A program made the position numbers and the translations under genes. A stretch of 35,798 nucleotides of DNA from a virus: the IMG/VR virus record IMGVR_UViG_3300017748_000033, positions 1-35,798 of that record; one strand, 5' to 3'. Every line of letters starts with the position of its first letter. Position 1 is the stretch's first letter. Shown one piece after another: positions 7,013 through 15,492 of the stretch. Under the pieces are notes generated by a model that worked only from the letters and a program-made list of their open reading frames with translations, did not search any database and was not told where the DNA came from.

Positions 7013-8599
7013 TTGCCGCAATCATTCAATCCAGGTCATAGGCCAAGTTCACCATTACACCCTGATGAACTGGTTTATTGCTCGGTTGATGATGTGGCGA
7101 ACTTTCTTCAACTTCCGCTTCCCGACCCCGTAGCGTTATCAGGAGATAGCATCGTTGATGGCGACAATTTGAAGTTGCCAATCACAGGTGCAAATTATCG
7201 TCGTTGGAAAATTGAGAAGGACACCTCAATTACCGTTTATGATGATGCAAATGCACTTGGGGAAACCTACACCGTTTTGAACGTTGAAAGTGGTGGAAGT
7301 GGCAACGTCAATATCATTGTTGTCCAAGTGGCAAGTGAAACGTTCACAACCGCCAATAGCGCACAAATCCAAGTCAATTCAGCCTTTACCAACTCCAAAG
7401 AGCGAGGCTTAACCAAATCACAGGTTGAAACGCTCATTCGTGAGAAGCAAGATTACATAGACACGGTTTGCCGCATGTCATGGCGACCCCAATTGGTTTC
7501 CGATGAATACCAAAACTTCACTACATTCAAGCCATATCGCCGCAGGTATTACACGGATTATGTCGGTGCGGTCTATTTGAGGAACAGATCGGTTCAACGT
7601 ATTCTTCGACTGAGCGTGTGGCAAGGCGACAAATACCGAGAGTTGGGTTCATCTGTTATTAGAATGGCCGTCAAGTCTGTTGAGATGGGGGCCAGCGATA
7701 AATTGTTCATTTGCCCTGCTGTGGTTCATACGGCCACGCTACAACGTGGCAAGACCTCGACCACGTGGGACGGGGATTTTGGCGACAAAACAACCGCACA
7801 AAACATTGCGAACCTCATCAACAAGGATAAAGCCACCAGTCGTGGTGATATTGCGATTGGAACGCTTCAAGAGAACAGCAAGCAACTTAACGTGCATGAT
7901 GAGTTCTTGGCAACCGCCAATAGCGATGAGGGGGATGGCATCGTTATGCTATCGTCCATGCGCTCAACCGAAGAAGGCGAGGACATCACCATCGCTACAA
8001 ACAACCCCAATTCTTTTGAGTTCTCATTGGGGTTAGACATAGAAAGCACCATTACAAACGTTGCTGGCTCAACCTTTACCGTAAGCAATGGAGAAACGTT
8101 CACCAAGCGTGAAGGGCTGGTCTTTTACACCACAGGGGGAGGAACAACCTATGTTGCTCGATGTAGCCGTGTTGGAAACGTATTTACAGTCAATGACGAC
8201 ACCTTGACCACAGGTTTTGTAGCAAACCTCGCCAACGATCTTGTTGTGAAGCAGTTGAGGTTGAAAACCGATGTCATAGATGAAGCCCGTCAAAAGGATT
8301 GGTGGTCAATGGAGGACAACGGGGCAATTATGTTCAACAACCAATACCCGTTCTATGAAAACCATTCTTTGAAGGTGTCCTACATTTATGGCGAGCGTTA
8401 TTTGGATAAGGTGATTAAAGAGGCTTGCATCAAGTTGGTGTGCATGGACATTTACCTTACCGATGATTACACGGTGCTTTTCCCAGAAGGAACCAGCAAC
8501 ATTGACCTTAATGCAAAAGTGCAGAAGTTGGATGAAGAAGTGAAGCGTATGCTCATTCCGTATCAAGAGTCCATCATCGTTGCAGGGATGGGTGGTTGA
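7013..8599 (+). CDS. Head-tail adaptor (connector) protein with inserted beta domains
   Basis: An in-frame stop at 7010-7012 directly precedes the TTG at 7013, which has GGGGGAAC eight bases upstream, so translation starts at TTG or later. Pieces of a phage head-tail adaptor are visible: a short N-terminal VYCSVDDVANFLQL helix, LTKSQVETLIREKQDYIDTVCRMSWRP at about 133-160, YLRNRSVQRILRLSVW, and a C-terminal helical bundle with IKEACIKLVCMDIYLTDDYTVLFPEG. The last segment is a typical connector feature, where 'V...i.eac..l...dil..ddys...peGts' recurs. At 528 residues it is several times longer than simple adaptors, because beta-rich insertions occur at about 40-130 and 230-410. The second contains TAQNIANLINKD followed by ATANSDEGDGIVML. 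It would sit under the portal as the first neck ring. Confidence 0.7.
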   Translation: MPQSFNPGHRPSSPLHPDELVYCSVDDVANFLQLPLPDPVALSGDSIVDGDNLKLPITGANYRRWKIEKDTSITVYDDANALGETYTVLNVESGGSGNVNIIVVQVASETFTTANSAQIQVNSAFTNSKERGLTKSQVETLIREKQDYIDTVCRMSWRPQLVSDEYQNFTTFKPYRRRYYTDYVGAVYLRNRSVQRILRLSVWQGDKYRELGSSVIRMAVKSVEMGASDKLFICPAVVHTATLQRGKTSTTWDGDFGDKTTAQNIANLINKDKATSRGDIAIGTLQENSKQLNVHDEFLATANSDEGDGIVMLSSMRSTEEGEDITIATNNPNSFEFSLGLDIESTITNVAGSTFTVSNGETFTKREGLVFYTTGGGTTYVARCSRVGNVFTVNDDTLTTGFVANLANDLVVKQLRLKTDVIDEARQKDWWSMEDNGAIMFNNQYPFYENHSLKVSYIYGERYLDKVIKEACIKLVCMDIYLTDDYTVLFPEGTSNIDLNAKVQKLDEEVKRMLIPYQESIIVAGMGG

Positions 8600-8869
8600 A
8601 TGCTTTACAAGTTCATGGAGGACTACTGCAAAGAGTTGAAGAAGTCCTTCAAAGCCCTTGAAAAATCAACAAAAGCAGCCATCAAGGGTGAGCCAAAATA
8701 TCGGGACGGCCTCAAAGAACGTGAAGAAAAGTTGGTTGAGATTGACGGCATCTCTATGACTGATGAAGATATAGAGGTGAATGTGGCAACACAGGCGCAA
8801 TCAAGCCCATACCGCCGAAAGGTGAATGAGGATGCTCAACGTGTTTTGAAGGTGATGAAGGATGGCTAA
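8600..8869 (+). CDS. Small helical neck/connector-region protein
   Basis: The ATG directly abuts the stop of the adaptor gene, and the 3' end overlaps the next gene by eight bases, indicating coupled translation. The 89-residue product is highly charged and mostly helical (MEDYCKELKKSFKALEKSTKAAIKG...), with an IEVNVATQAQSSPYRRKVNEDAQRVLKVMKDG tail. Its place between the adaptor and the tail completion gene suggests a head-closure or neck role, but no family is recognised. Confidence 0.6.
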   Translation: MLYKFMEDYCKELKKSFKALEKSTKAAIKGEPKYRDGLKEREEKLVEIDGISMTDEDIEVNVATQAQSSPYRRKVNEDAQRVLKVMKDG

Positions 8870-9299
8870 GGATGCACTTCTCGCTATTCGGGATTTGCTC
8901 GATTCCAATTGGAACGTATCGCCCAAGCCATCCATTGAGGACATCACGGTTTTGGACAAAGGCGAGGGGAAACGTGGTCGCCTTCAAGACCATGACATCA
9001 TCCGTATTTTTGAAACGGCACATAACGAGGCTCAACCAGAACTGTTGTTTGATTTTGTGAATATCAACGTCAATCTCACCATTGATATTCGCACCGTTAA
9101 GAGTCGAGAGCGACTATCTGCATTGAGGGATGAGGTTCGGCGCATCCTTCATAAGCACAGAAAGGGCAACAATAACGACTTTGACAGGGTTATATTCAAG
9201 ACGAGAACGGATTTGTCGGACCGTAGCAAGAGGTTCTTTCGTTATACAATGCAATGCGAAGTTGCGATTTTTGCCGATACGTTAGAAACGATTACATGA
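8862..9299 (+). CDS. Probable tail completion/tail terminator protein
   Basis: The start at 8862 follows GAAGGTGATGAAGG, a strong ribosome site inside the preceding gene. The 145-residue protein begins with a helix (DALLAIRDLLDSNW) and continues with beta strands (DITVLDKGEGKRGRLQDHDIIRIFET, LLFDFVNINVNLTIDIRTV), a helix (RERLSALRDEVRRILHKHRKG) and terminal strands (FDRVIFKTRTDLSDRSKRFFRYTMQCEVAIF). This helix-strand plan, with a long central helix and paired strands of 'v.l.i...' type, is what tail terminators and related completion proteins show. Its position just before the tail tube gene supports this. The identification is structural inference. Confidence 0.65.
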   Translation: MAKDALLAIRDLLDSNWNVSPKPSIEDITVLDKGEGKRGRLQDHDIIRIFETAHNEAQPELLFDFVNINVNLTIDIRTVKSRERLSALRDEVRRILHKHRKGNNNDFDRVIFKTRTDLSDRSKRFFRYTMQCEVAIFADTLETIT

Positions 9300-9309
9300 G
9301 GAATGAAAC

Positions 9310-11730
9310 ATGGTTGGAACAATTTTTAAGGGCGACGTAGCCGAAGTGTCATGGGGCAAAGAAACGGGTCTTATGGCTCAAGGAACAGGTTCAGCGACAG
9401 GTTTTGCTCATACGACCACATCAGGCAACACCAGCCTTCTTACAATCGGAACTGGCGTTTATTGGCACACAGGATCGGGAACTGATGTTGAGATTCCCGA
9501 CAACGCATTGGTCGGTTGCATCCTTCGCATCACAGGCGGGGGCAATTTTACCGCCGACGACTACGCATCAACTCGACGCACGTATTATGTCATTGCGAAT
9601 GACACCACGGCAGGAACAATCACCGTTCAACCAGCATTGGCTACGAATGCAGCGACAAATGGTCTAACAACCGACATTTTGGTGCTTGACACCAACCGTT
9701 GCCCAACCTTTGAATCGGCCATGACTGATGCAGCACAACAGGTCAAGACCGACCAATTCTTCGGACTTCTTGACAATTTCTCCCTCCCTGAGCCTGAGAT
9801 TGATGTTCGCAAGCAACACATTGTCGGCATGGGCCGTGATGTGAACGTCCTCACAAGTGGTCGTGAAACCCTTGCTGGCGGTTCTTTCACCCTCAATGCT
9901 CACACCCTGCGTTGGATGAAATATGCACTTGGAGGCCACGTGGCAAAGAGCAAGGGTGAGTTCGCTGAGGTGAGCGACAATTCCGATGGTTCAATCACCG
10001 ATGCTGAATTGCCTCTCAACATCAAACAAACAACGTCTTTGGTTTATCGTGTTCGTGCTTATGGCGGCGCAACTCAAGACGACTTGACAGGAATTACCGC
10101 CGCAAACAAATTGTCTGGCCTCAACGCAGCGACAATTTCAAATGGCGATAACTTGCTAATCGGTAGCAAAACCGCCAGCGATACGGGAACTGAGATTACT
10201 TCCACCGTTGCTCTTGACTCAAGCCATGAAGTCATTGACTCAACGAATGGAGGCATTTTCAAAACCTTGAGTTCTGGTGGTGAGCCTCTTTATGGTTCAT
10301 TCTCAACGATTGCTGGTGATGTCCTCACAACTGACACCATCGTTGGTGGTTCAGGTTATTCGGGTGGAACAGGTGTAGCGACAACAGGCGGAACTGGAAC
10401 TGGTTTGACTGTGAACACCACCGTTAGCACAGGTGCAATAACTGGTATTGCCATCAACGCTGCTGGCTCAGGCTACACCGTAGGCGACATAATCACCGTA
10501 TCTGGTGGTGGCGGGAATGGAACATTCCGTGTTGCGACAGTTGATGAAAAGGTCTTGAGAGGTGTTGCCGACATTGATACAAACGCAAAAACGCAAGGTC
10601 AAGCCGCAGATCATGTGGTCTATTTGCTCGCCCCTCTTCAAGCCGCAATTGCTCGACGTGATGTGCGAGTCAATCTCGGTTCAACAACTGCTGGAAAGTT
10701 CGTTGCTGGCGACTACATTCAAATCGTGGATAAGGACACGCATTCAATCCCAGGTCAAGACGACACCCTCCCAACGGTGTTCAAGAATGAAATCCGCAGG
10801 GTTATTGCCGTTGATGGTGCTTACGTCTATGTTGAAGAACCATTCTTCTTTGCACATTCTGTTGGATCGGTGGGCGTTGAAAGACTCCAATACGCATCCG
10901 ATGATGCAAGAGGAAGCCCAAACATCGTTTCAACAACCAAAGAACTTCAATTTGGTGTTGAACACACCCTATTTGGCGATACTTCACTTCCAACGTTTAT
11001 GATTGAGCAATCATTCCGAAGGGACAACGCAACGCCTGGAACTGAGCAGTTGCTACGCCTTTACAATGGATGCAAAGTGGGCGGTATGTCCTTCTCAGCA
11101 AACACCGAAGGCGAGGTCAAGTTGCAGGTTGATTATGAGGGTGGCCGACACTATACCGACACGGCAAGTGCGTTCACCCCACACCGCATGTTTGAGAACA
11201 CGGCAAACACCGCCATTAACCGCAAAGCATCTGGCATTGCCGTCAATGGTGAAAAGCCGTATCTATTCCAAGACCTCTCCTTTGAGGTGTTCGGACGGCC
11301 TGTGTTGCGAGCAACCCAAATTGAGTTCTCCATCAATAACTCCAACGCTGCCCGACACTTCATTCGTGGATATGAGGGCAACACCACCGATAATGACCAA
11401 GTTCAGTTGGGCGGTGTGCAGATGCCTCTTGACATCACCGAAGCACAACGAGAATACACCTTCTCCTTTAGCGCAATGATTGAGGACGACCAACTGTGGG
11501 AACAGATTCGAACCCGCAAGCACCATCAAAACACAAATGACATCACCTTGACCATGAAGAAGCGTGGAAGCAATAGCACACGTGAAAACGCTACAATCAC
11601 CATTGAGGACTACACTATCACAAAAGCCGACCACCAAATGCCTGATGATAAAGGGGCAGTTATCGTGCAAGTCGAATTGGTGGTTCGCCACCTAAAAGTT
11701 GTGGAGAACTCGATTTATTTCACGCTTTGA
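9310..11730 (+). CDS. Major tail tube protein with large inserted Gly-rich domain
   Basis: The 806-residue protein sits where the tail tube gene belongs, between the tail completion gene and the chaperone/tape-measure genes. A tube-like signature appears at about residues 155-215 (FSLPEPEIDVRKQHIVGMGRDVNVL..., ETLAGGSFTLNAHTLRWMKYALGG). It returns near the C terminus with RATQIEFSINNSNAARHFIRGYEG, QREYTFSFSAMIEDDQLWEQIR, ITLTMKKRGSN and a final strand set. Between them are beta insertions, including a Gly/Thr-rich part at about 341-415 with GGSGYSGGTG... and AAGSGYTVGDIITVSGGGGNG, a repeated module that likely projects from the tube surface. The first 150 residues are another beta-rich addition. 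Tube proteins are usually 150-400 residues, so this is a much-extended version. The start has GAGGAATG upstream. Confidence 0.72.
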   Translation: MVGTIFKGDVAEVSWGKETGLMAQGTGSATGFAHTTTSGNTSLLTIGTGVYWHTGSGTDVEIPDNALVGCILRITGGGNFTADDYASTRRTYYVIANDTTAGTITVQPALATNAATNGLTTDILVLDTNRCPTFESAMTDAAQQVKTDQFFGLLDNFSLPEPEIDVRKQHIVGMGRDVNVLTSGRETLAGGSFTLNAHTLRWMKYALGGHVAKSKGEFAEVSDNSDGSITDAELPLNIKQTTSLVYRVRAYGGATQDDLTGITAANKLSGLNAATISNGDNLLIGSKTASDTGTEITSTVALDSSHEVIDSTNGGIFKTLSSGGEPLYGSFSTIAGDVLTTDTIVGGSGYSGGTGVATTGGTGTGLTVNTTVSTGAITGIAINAAGSGYTVGDIITVSGGGGNGTFRVATVDEKVLRGVADIDTNAKTQGQAADHVVYLLAPLQAAIARRDVRVNLGSTTAGKFVAGDYIQIVDKDTHSIPGQDDTLPTVFKNEIRRVIAVDGAYVYVEEPFFFAHSVGSVGVERLQYASDDARGSPNIVSTTKELQFGVEHTLFGDTSLPTFMIEQSFRRDNATPGTEQLLRLYNGCKVGGMSFSANTEGEVKLQVDYEGGRHYTDTASAFTPHRMFENTANTAINRKASGIAVNGEKPYLFQDLSFEVFGRPVLRATQIEFSINNSNAARHFIRGYEGNTTDNDQVQLGGVQMPLDITEAQREYTFSFSAMIEDDQLWEQIRTRKHHQNTNDITLTMKKRGSNSTRENATITIEDYTITKADHQMPDDKGAVIVQVELVVRHLKVVENSIYFTL

Positions 11731-11769
11731 TGATGAGGCTTTAAGACAAAAGAATGCAACGGTGATATA

Positions 11770-12123
11770 ATGAGATTGACTGGAACTGTGAATGTTGATG
11801 GAAAGCGTGTGGCTTTGGATTGGAAAATTGATGGCGTGTCGGTAAAGGCTGGTCCTGGTCTTTCAGCCGACAATGTGAAGGTTCACACTTCACTACCCAA
11901 CTTGGCAAAAGCAATGCCTGGTGAGCCAGCACCGATTGAAGAAGTTGTTTCACACCGATATGATGCAATGAACGTTTCCGAACTCCGCATTGAACTTGAA
12001 CGTCGTGGCTTGCCTGTTTCTGGAAAGAAAGCCGATCTCGTTGGACTCTTGATTGAGTCGGACTCCATCGGTGAAGAACCCGAAGAAGTTGTTGAAGAAG
12101 GAGAGGAAGAGGTTGTCGAATAA
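11770..12123 (+). CDS. Small tail-region protein with SAP domain
   Basis: The start is the ATG at 11770, preceded by GGTGATATA. The 117-residue protein has an N-terminal beta part (RLTGTVNVDGKRVALDWKIDGVSVKAGPG) and a clear SAP-type helix-loop-helix at about 65-97 (MNVSELRIELERRGLPVSGKKADLVGLL). It ends in a long acidic tail of Glu and Val. SAP modules bind DNA in cellular proteins; in viral structural proteins they may instead mediate protein contacts. The gene sits between the tail tube and the chaperone pair and overlaps the latter by eleven bases. A similar domain, also next to an acidic stretch, ends the protein at 5093-5461. Confidence 0.7.
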   Translation: MRLTGTVNVDGKRVALDWKIDGVSVKAGPGLSADNVKVHTSLPNLAKAMPGEPAPIEEVVSHRYDAMNVSELRIELERRGLPVSGKKADLVGLLIESDSIGEEPEEVVEEGEEEVVE

Positions 12124-12466
12124 TCCCTTCACCCTCAGCAGCACACCTCAACGGCATGAATTGGAAACACCAGTCGGCACGTTGGTTGTTTTTGTCAAGC
12201 CTCTTTCATGGATTGAGCAGCAAGAGGCCATGTCCCAATTTGTTTCATTCAAGACTGGTGCTGATGGCGAAGTCGCACCCAACATTGACCTTGGCGGCTA
12301 TTGGCGATACGTTCTCACCAACTGCATAACCAAGACTGAACCGACATTGAGCAAGAAGGATTTGCTCAACCTCACCCCTGAAGTGGGCGACGTTATCCGA
12401 ACAGTCCTCCCTGACTTGAATGACATCATCGGGCAATTTGCTGGCGGTGCTGACCCTTTGGGCTAA
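12113..12466 (+). CDS. Tail assembly chaperone, short form (gpG-like)
   Basis: The best start is the TTG at 12113, behind GGAGAGGAAGAGG inside the previous gene's 3' end, giving 117 residues (MSNNPFTLSSTPQ...). A beta N-terminus (RHELETPVGTLVVFVKPLSWIEQQEAMSQFVSF) is followed by a helical part (YWRYVLTNCITKTEPTLSKKDLLNLTPEVGDVIRTVLPDLNDIIGQ), and the protein ends two codons after a slippery sequence. This short, mixed plan and its place right before the tape measure match the lambda gpG class, which coats the tape measure during tail building. The stop codon at 12464-12466 is bypassed in the extended form. Confidence 0.75.
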   Translation: MSNNPFTLSSTPQRHELETPVGTLVVFVKPLSWIEQQEAMSQFVSFKTGADGEVAPNIDLGGYWRYVLTNCITKTEPTLSKKDLLNLTPEVGDVIRTVLPDLNDIIGQFAGGADPLG

Positions 12467-12816
12467 CCTACGAGGATTTGGTCTTGTTCCTCGATGAAGA
12501 AACGCCCGAAAGCGAAAGGCCAGAACTCAACGTTCAACAGGCAACCATCCTGTCGTATCAGGCCATCACGTTTGGATTGGGAACTCATTTCAATTGCCCC
12601 CCTCACCTTTGGGACGACCAACCACCAGATCGCGTCATGCTTGACTACATGATAATGCGAGCAGCCAACGACAAAAAGGCTGAAATGCTTGACCGAATGA
12701 AAAAAGAGGCTGAAAGGCAAATGAAACACGGAAGAGGCAATAAGGGGCAACCACTACGCACAACAAGTGATGCTGACTTTTTCGAGCGTCATAATGCAAA
12801 AATGATGGGTGAATAG
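12113..12816 (+). CDS. Tail assembly chaperone, frameshifted long form (gpGT-like)
   Basis: A -1 slip at CCCTTTG (12454-12460) would read 12113-12460 and then continue from 12460 to the stop at 12814-12816, giving about 234 residues. The junction reads GGADPL-GLTYEDLVLFLDEETPE. The downstream part is helical and charged (KKAEMLDRMKKEAERQMKHGRG) and ends four bases before the tape measure start. The downstream frame has no convincing start of its own: a TTG at 12478 follows GAGG by only two bases. Together with the heptamer and a downstream hairpin, this strongly favours the lambda G/GT arrangement over two independent genes. The fused form normally links the gpG shell to the tail tube. Confidence 0.75.
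12454..12460 (+). promoter_or_regulatory. Programmed -1 ribosomal frameshift site (CCCTTTG)
   Basis: The heptamer fits X-XXY-YYZ exactly with the zero-frame codons C-CCT-TTG, and the zero-frame stop follows four bases later. The -1 frame is blocked by a stop at 12451-12453 immediately upstream and then open for 121 codons downstream, as expected for a slip at this point. Confidence 0.75.
12471..12493 (+). promoter_or_regulatory. RNA hairpin downstream of the frameshift site
   Basis: CGAGGA (12471-12476) pairs perfectly with TCCTCG (12488-12493) around an 11-base loop, ten bases after the slippery heptamer. GGGC (12460-12463) could also pair with GCCC (12504-12507) as an outer stem. It may stimulate the slip. 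Confidence 0.5.
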
Positions 12817-12817
12817 G

Positions 12818-14242
12818 ATGGCTGACGAACTCAACAAGTTCCTTACGAGTCAAGCGAGGCTGAATACGCTTGCTAAGGAACAGGGGAAGTCAATGAACCT
12901 GTTGAACGTGCGATATAAATTGCTGAACAAGGTTCTTGGGCCATTTTACACGAAATACATTGACCTCAAAAACGGAATGGAAACCGCAAGTGATGTTTTC
13001 AAAATGGCAATTGGACAGGTAGGGAAATTGGGCGAAGCATTCAAAATTGCCTTGAAGCCACTTACCGCAACGCTTGGTGTGTTCAAAAAAATAACGACGA
13101 TAATGACGTTTGTTTTGGGCGCATTTGCCTTAGTTGGGGGGGCGGTGTTCCTGCTCACAAAACACTTTGGAGGCGGTGAACTTGCACTTTCAAGTTTCCA
13201 ATCGGTGATTGAATCAGGGAAAAAGGTGCTTGAAACATTCAAAAGTGCATTTTTCGGATTGATTGAAACATTGGGGGGGCTTGACTACGAAAGCATTGTT
13301 GCGGCTCTCATGCCTTCACTTGAGGGGGCTATGGCGGTTCTGGCACAAATCATGATTCTTTGGCATTCGTTGATGAACGCAATGATTGAGGGCATTGGAA
13401 CCCTTGTCGCAACCTTACAAGAAGCAGGATTTTTCCAAAAGGCTTCGGATGCTTTCAATGCGTTGATGGCGATTCTTGGTGCGGCGTTTGTGGTTGCCGT
13501 GGATGCCATCGAAAAAATAGGTGAAGTGGTGGTCAAAATCACAAGAGGAATTATGAAGGTTGTCAATGGAATTATCAGTTTCCTTTTCAATAGCGGCCTC
13601 ATTGACTTTGCGATCACGGTTGTGAAATACGTCGTGGTCATAAACGTCGCAATTGCCGTTCTTGCTGGTGCATTCCTTAAATTATTCTTCCGTGTTTGGG
13701 GGCAACTCGGACCGCCTTTGATTCGCTTTGTTGCGGCTTTCTTTGGATTCCTTGAGCCAATTATTCGCATTATCACAGGCATTTTGGGTTTGGTCATGGA
13801 AGCCATTATGGGGCTTATCATGTGGTTGTTGCCTTACATCACAACCGCTATGGATGGGATGATGGTTATTCTTCAACCAATCATTGATGCTATCACGTTC
13901 ATTCTTGATGGTGCAAGCAAAGCATTGGAGTTTGGAGGCAACTTGATAGGCGGTGCTGCTGACCTCTTAGGATTCAGCGATGGTGGAGTCGCCACAGGGC
14001 CAACAAGTGGCTATCCTGTGGCTTTACACGGAACTGAGGCGGTTGTTCCCCTCCCTGATGGTCGAACCATCCCCGTATCAATCAAAGGCGATGTTGGCGG
14101 TGGAGGGCAAACAAACAACATCAACATCAGCGTAAGCGGTGGAGGCAACGCAAGGGAAATCGCAAAGGCCGTGAGCGATGAAGTGAGCAAGGTTCTTCGC
14201 AACCGTTCAAGAGGCGGCAACTTCACAAGGGGTGTGATGTGA
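12818..14242 (+). CDS. Tape measure protein
   Basis: The start is taken as the ATG at 12818, after GGTGAATAGG; a GTG at 12809 is in frame. The 474-residue product has a helical, Lys-rich N-terminal segment and then long hydrophobic helical stretches rich in Ala, Gly, Ile, Leu and Val (about residues 90-110, 150-190, 200-370), as tape measures have. Its C terminus has the signature GVATGPTSGYPVALHGTEAVVPLPDGRTIPV followed by NINISVSGGGNAREIAKAVSDEVSKVLRNRSRGGN, a common tape-measure ending. At about 0.15 nm per residue this predicts a tail of roughly 70 nm. The gene follows the chaperone pair by one base, the canonical order. Confidence 0.85.
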   Translation: MADELNKFLTSQARLNTLAKEQGKSMNLLNVRYKLLNKVLGPFYTKYIDLKNGMETASDVFKMAIGQVGKLGEAFKIALKPLTATLGVFKKITTIMTFVLGAFALVGGAVFLLTKHFGGGELALSSFQSVIESGKKVLETFKSAFFGLIETLGGLDYESIVAALMPSLEGAMAVLAQIMILWHSLMNAMIEGIGTLVATLQEAGFFQKASDAFNALMAILGAAFVVAVDAIEKIGEVVVKITRGIMKVVNGIISFLFNSGLIDFAITVVKYVVVINVAIAVLAGAFLKLFFRVWGQLGPPLIRFVAAFFGFLEPIIRIITGILGLVMEAIMGLIMWLLPYITTAMDGMMVILQPIIDAITFILDGASKALEFGGNLIGGAADLLGFSDGGVATGPTSGYPVALHGTEAVVPLPDGRTIPVSIKGDVGGGGQTNNINISVSGGGNAREIAKAVSDEVSKVLRNRSRGGNFTRGVM

Positions 14243-14243
14243 T

Positions 14244-15491
14244 ATGCCTATGATTCAACTTATTCGAAGAGATAGCACCATCATTGAACTTGAAGCAACG
14301 GACATTCAATTTTCTTTTCTTCGAAAGGTTTTGGTTCACACGGTTCCTCTTCTCGCTACACGTGCTGCTTTGGACTTGAACACGCCAGAAGTTGGAATCA
14401 CGATAAATGGAATCATCACCGACGATGAACAGGCAAAAGGCGACTCATCGGCTGAAATGACCCTTGACCTGTCGTTAGCGTTTGGATCGGCGGGTGCTGG
14501 CTCTTGGTATCAATCCCTTGATACGACATGGGCAAGCGTCAAGACTGAGATGGATGGGGCATCAATCAAGTTCTCAACGAAAGGACAAATTGATGCAGAC
14601 CTTGGCGAAAGCATTGAGTTGCAGTTGAAGAATGGAAGTGGTTCAAACGTTGTGGCTACGGCCAGCATAATTTACGCCAACATTTCCTCCACCACCAACA
14701 CAAGTGGGGTGTCGTCGGCAATCAAGACGGCTTTAGAAGCGGCCAGCATCAAGGTCAATGGCTCAACTGTGGCTTTTACAACTGAGGCTACGGTATCAAC
14801 AAAAGCAGGGCAAGCGGCATCTGTTTCTTATCACAACCAAAATGGTTCGACAGGTGCTTACACCGATGAAATGCTGGTTGTCAAAAACAAAGCAACAGGG
14901 GCAAACGGCAATTCCACCGTGGCGGTTCGGAAAATCGCCAGTTCAAGTTCAACCAATTGGACAAAGCAATTCTTTGTTTCCGACTTTTCAGGTGGCGTTG
15001 ATGGTGTCAAAATGACACGTGGAGATAAATTGCAGGATTTAATCAACTCAATTACAAATCCAAGTGCTGGTGGTGCGCTCATCAGTCCCAACGTATTGAC
15101 AGGATCGCTGATTGACCTTCCAGATTCCATAGCCTCTTTTGACTCAGCACAATTCCTCCGCATTGACCAAGCAAAGGCCGTCAAAAAATACATCATCGGT
15201 GTTCGCATACCGTATGAGTCCATTGTTTCATCAACGTCTGGCAACAGGGAGTTGCGACAGTTCTTGATTCCAGCAGGACCAGGAACAGACCATAGCGCAG
15301 AATCAAACACACAAGACTTTGACCCTGTGGAAATCATCAACAACAAACCAGTTCGACCAAATCCATTCTTGCAGCAAGGCGTTGCCATTCCTTGTGTTGT
15401 TCAGGGTTTTGATCCAGGCTATGAAGCGGGTGATTCCGTATGGACCTATCAAATCACCTTGATGCCTGTTGAACAGTTGGTGGGATTGTGA
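14244..15491 (+). CDS. Baseplate/distal-tail-type protein with inserted domain
   Basis: The ATG at 14244 lies just after the tape measure stop, with GGTGTGATGTGAT upstream. The 415-residue protein opens with strands (MIQLIRRDSTIIELEATDIQFSF...) and an ATRAALDLNTPEVGITINGIITDDEQ segment. It closes with VRIPYESIVSS..., VAIPCVVQGFDPGYEAGDSVWTYQITLMPVEQL, the type of beta pattern seen in proteins that cap the distal tail. Between them is a Ser/Thr-rich insertion at about 90-250 (SSAIKTALEAASIKVNGS, then QAASVSYHNQNGS...). It resembles the insertion in the head-tail adaptor at 7013-8599. Immediately after the tape measure is the usual place for a distal tail protein. The name is inferred from order and texture. 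Confidence 0.6.
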   Translation: MPMIQLIRRDSTIIELEATDIQFSFLRKVLVHTVPLLATRAALDLNTPEVGITINGIITDDEQAKGDSSAEMTLDLSLAFGSAGAGSWYQSLDTTWASVKTEMDGASIKFSTKGQIDADLGESIELQLKNGSGSNVVATASIIYANISSTTNTSGVSSAIKTALEAASIKVNGSTVAFTTEATVSTKAGQAASVSYHNQNGSTGAYTDEMLVVKNKATGANGNSTVAVRKIASSSSTNWTKQFFVSDFSGGVDGVKMTRGDKLQDLINSITNPSAGGALISPNVLTGSLIDLPDSIASFDSAQFLRIDQAKAVKKYIIGVRIPYESIVSSTSGNRELRQFLIPAGPGTDHSAESNTQDFDPVEIINNKPVRPNPFLQQGVAIPCVVQGFDPGYEAGDSVWTYQITLMPVEQLVGL

Positions 15492-15492
15492 A

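Noticed and set aside
11731-11769. CTTTAAGA as a promoter upstream of the SAP protein gene
   Set aside because: The match to a TATA box is poor and the gap is short; the GGTGATATA site before the ATG is sufficient.
12478-12816. Treating the second chaperone frame as an independent gene starting at TTG 12478
   Set aside because: GAGG is only two bases from that TTG, and the slippery heptamer with an upstream -1-frame stop explains the frame better.
13285-13821. A 178-codon open frame on the - strand inside the tape measure gene
   Set aside because: Antisense to hydrophobic helix codons of the tape measure, giving Met/Ile/Thr/Lys-rich nonsense.
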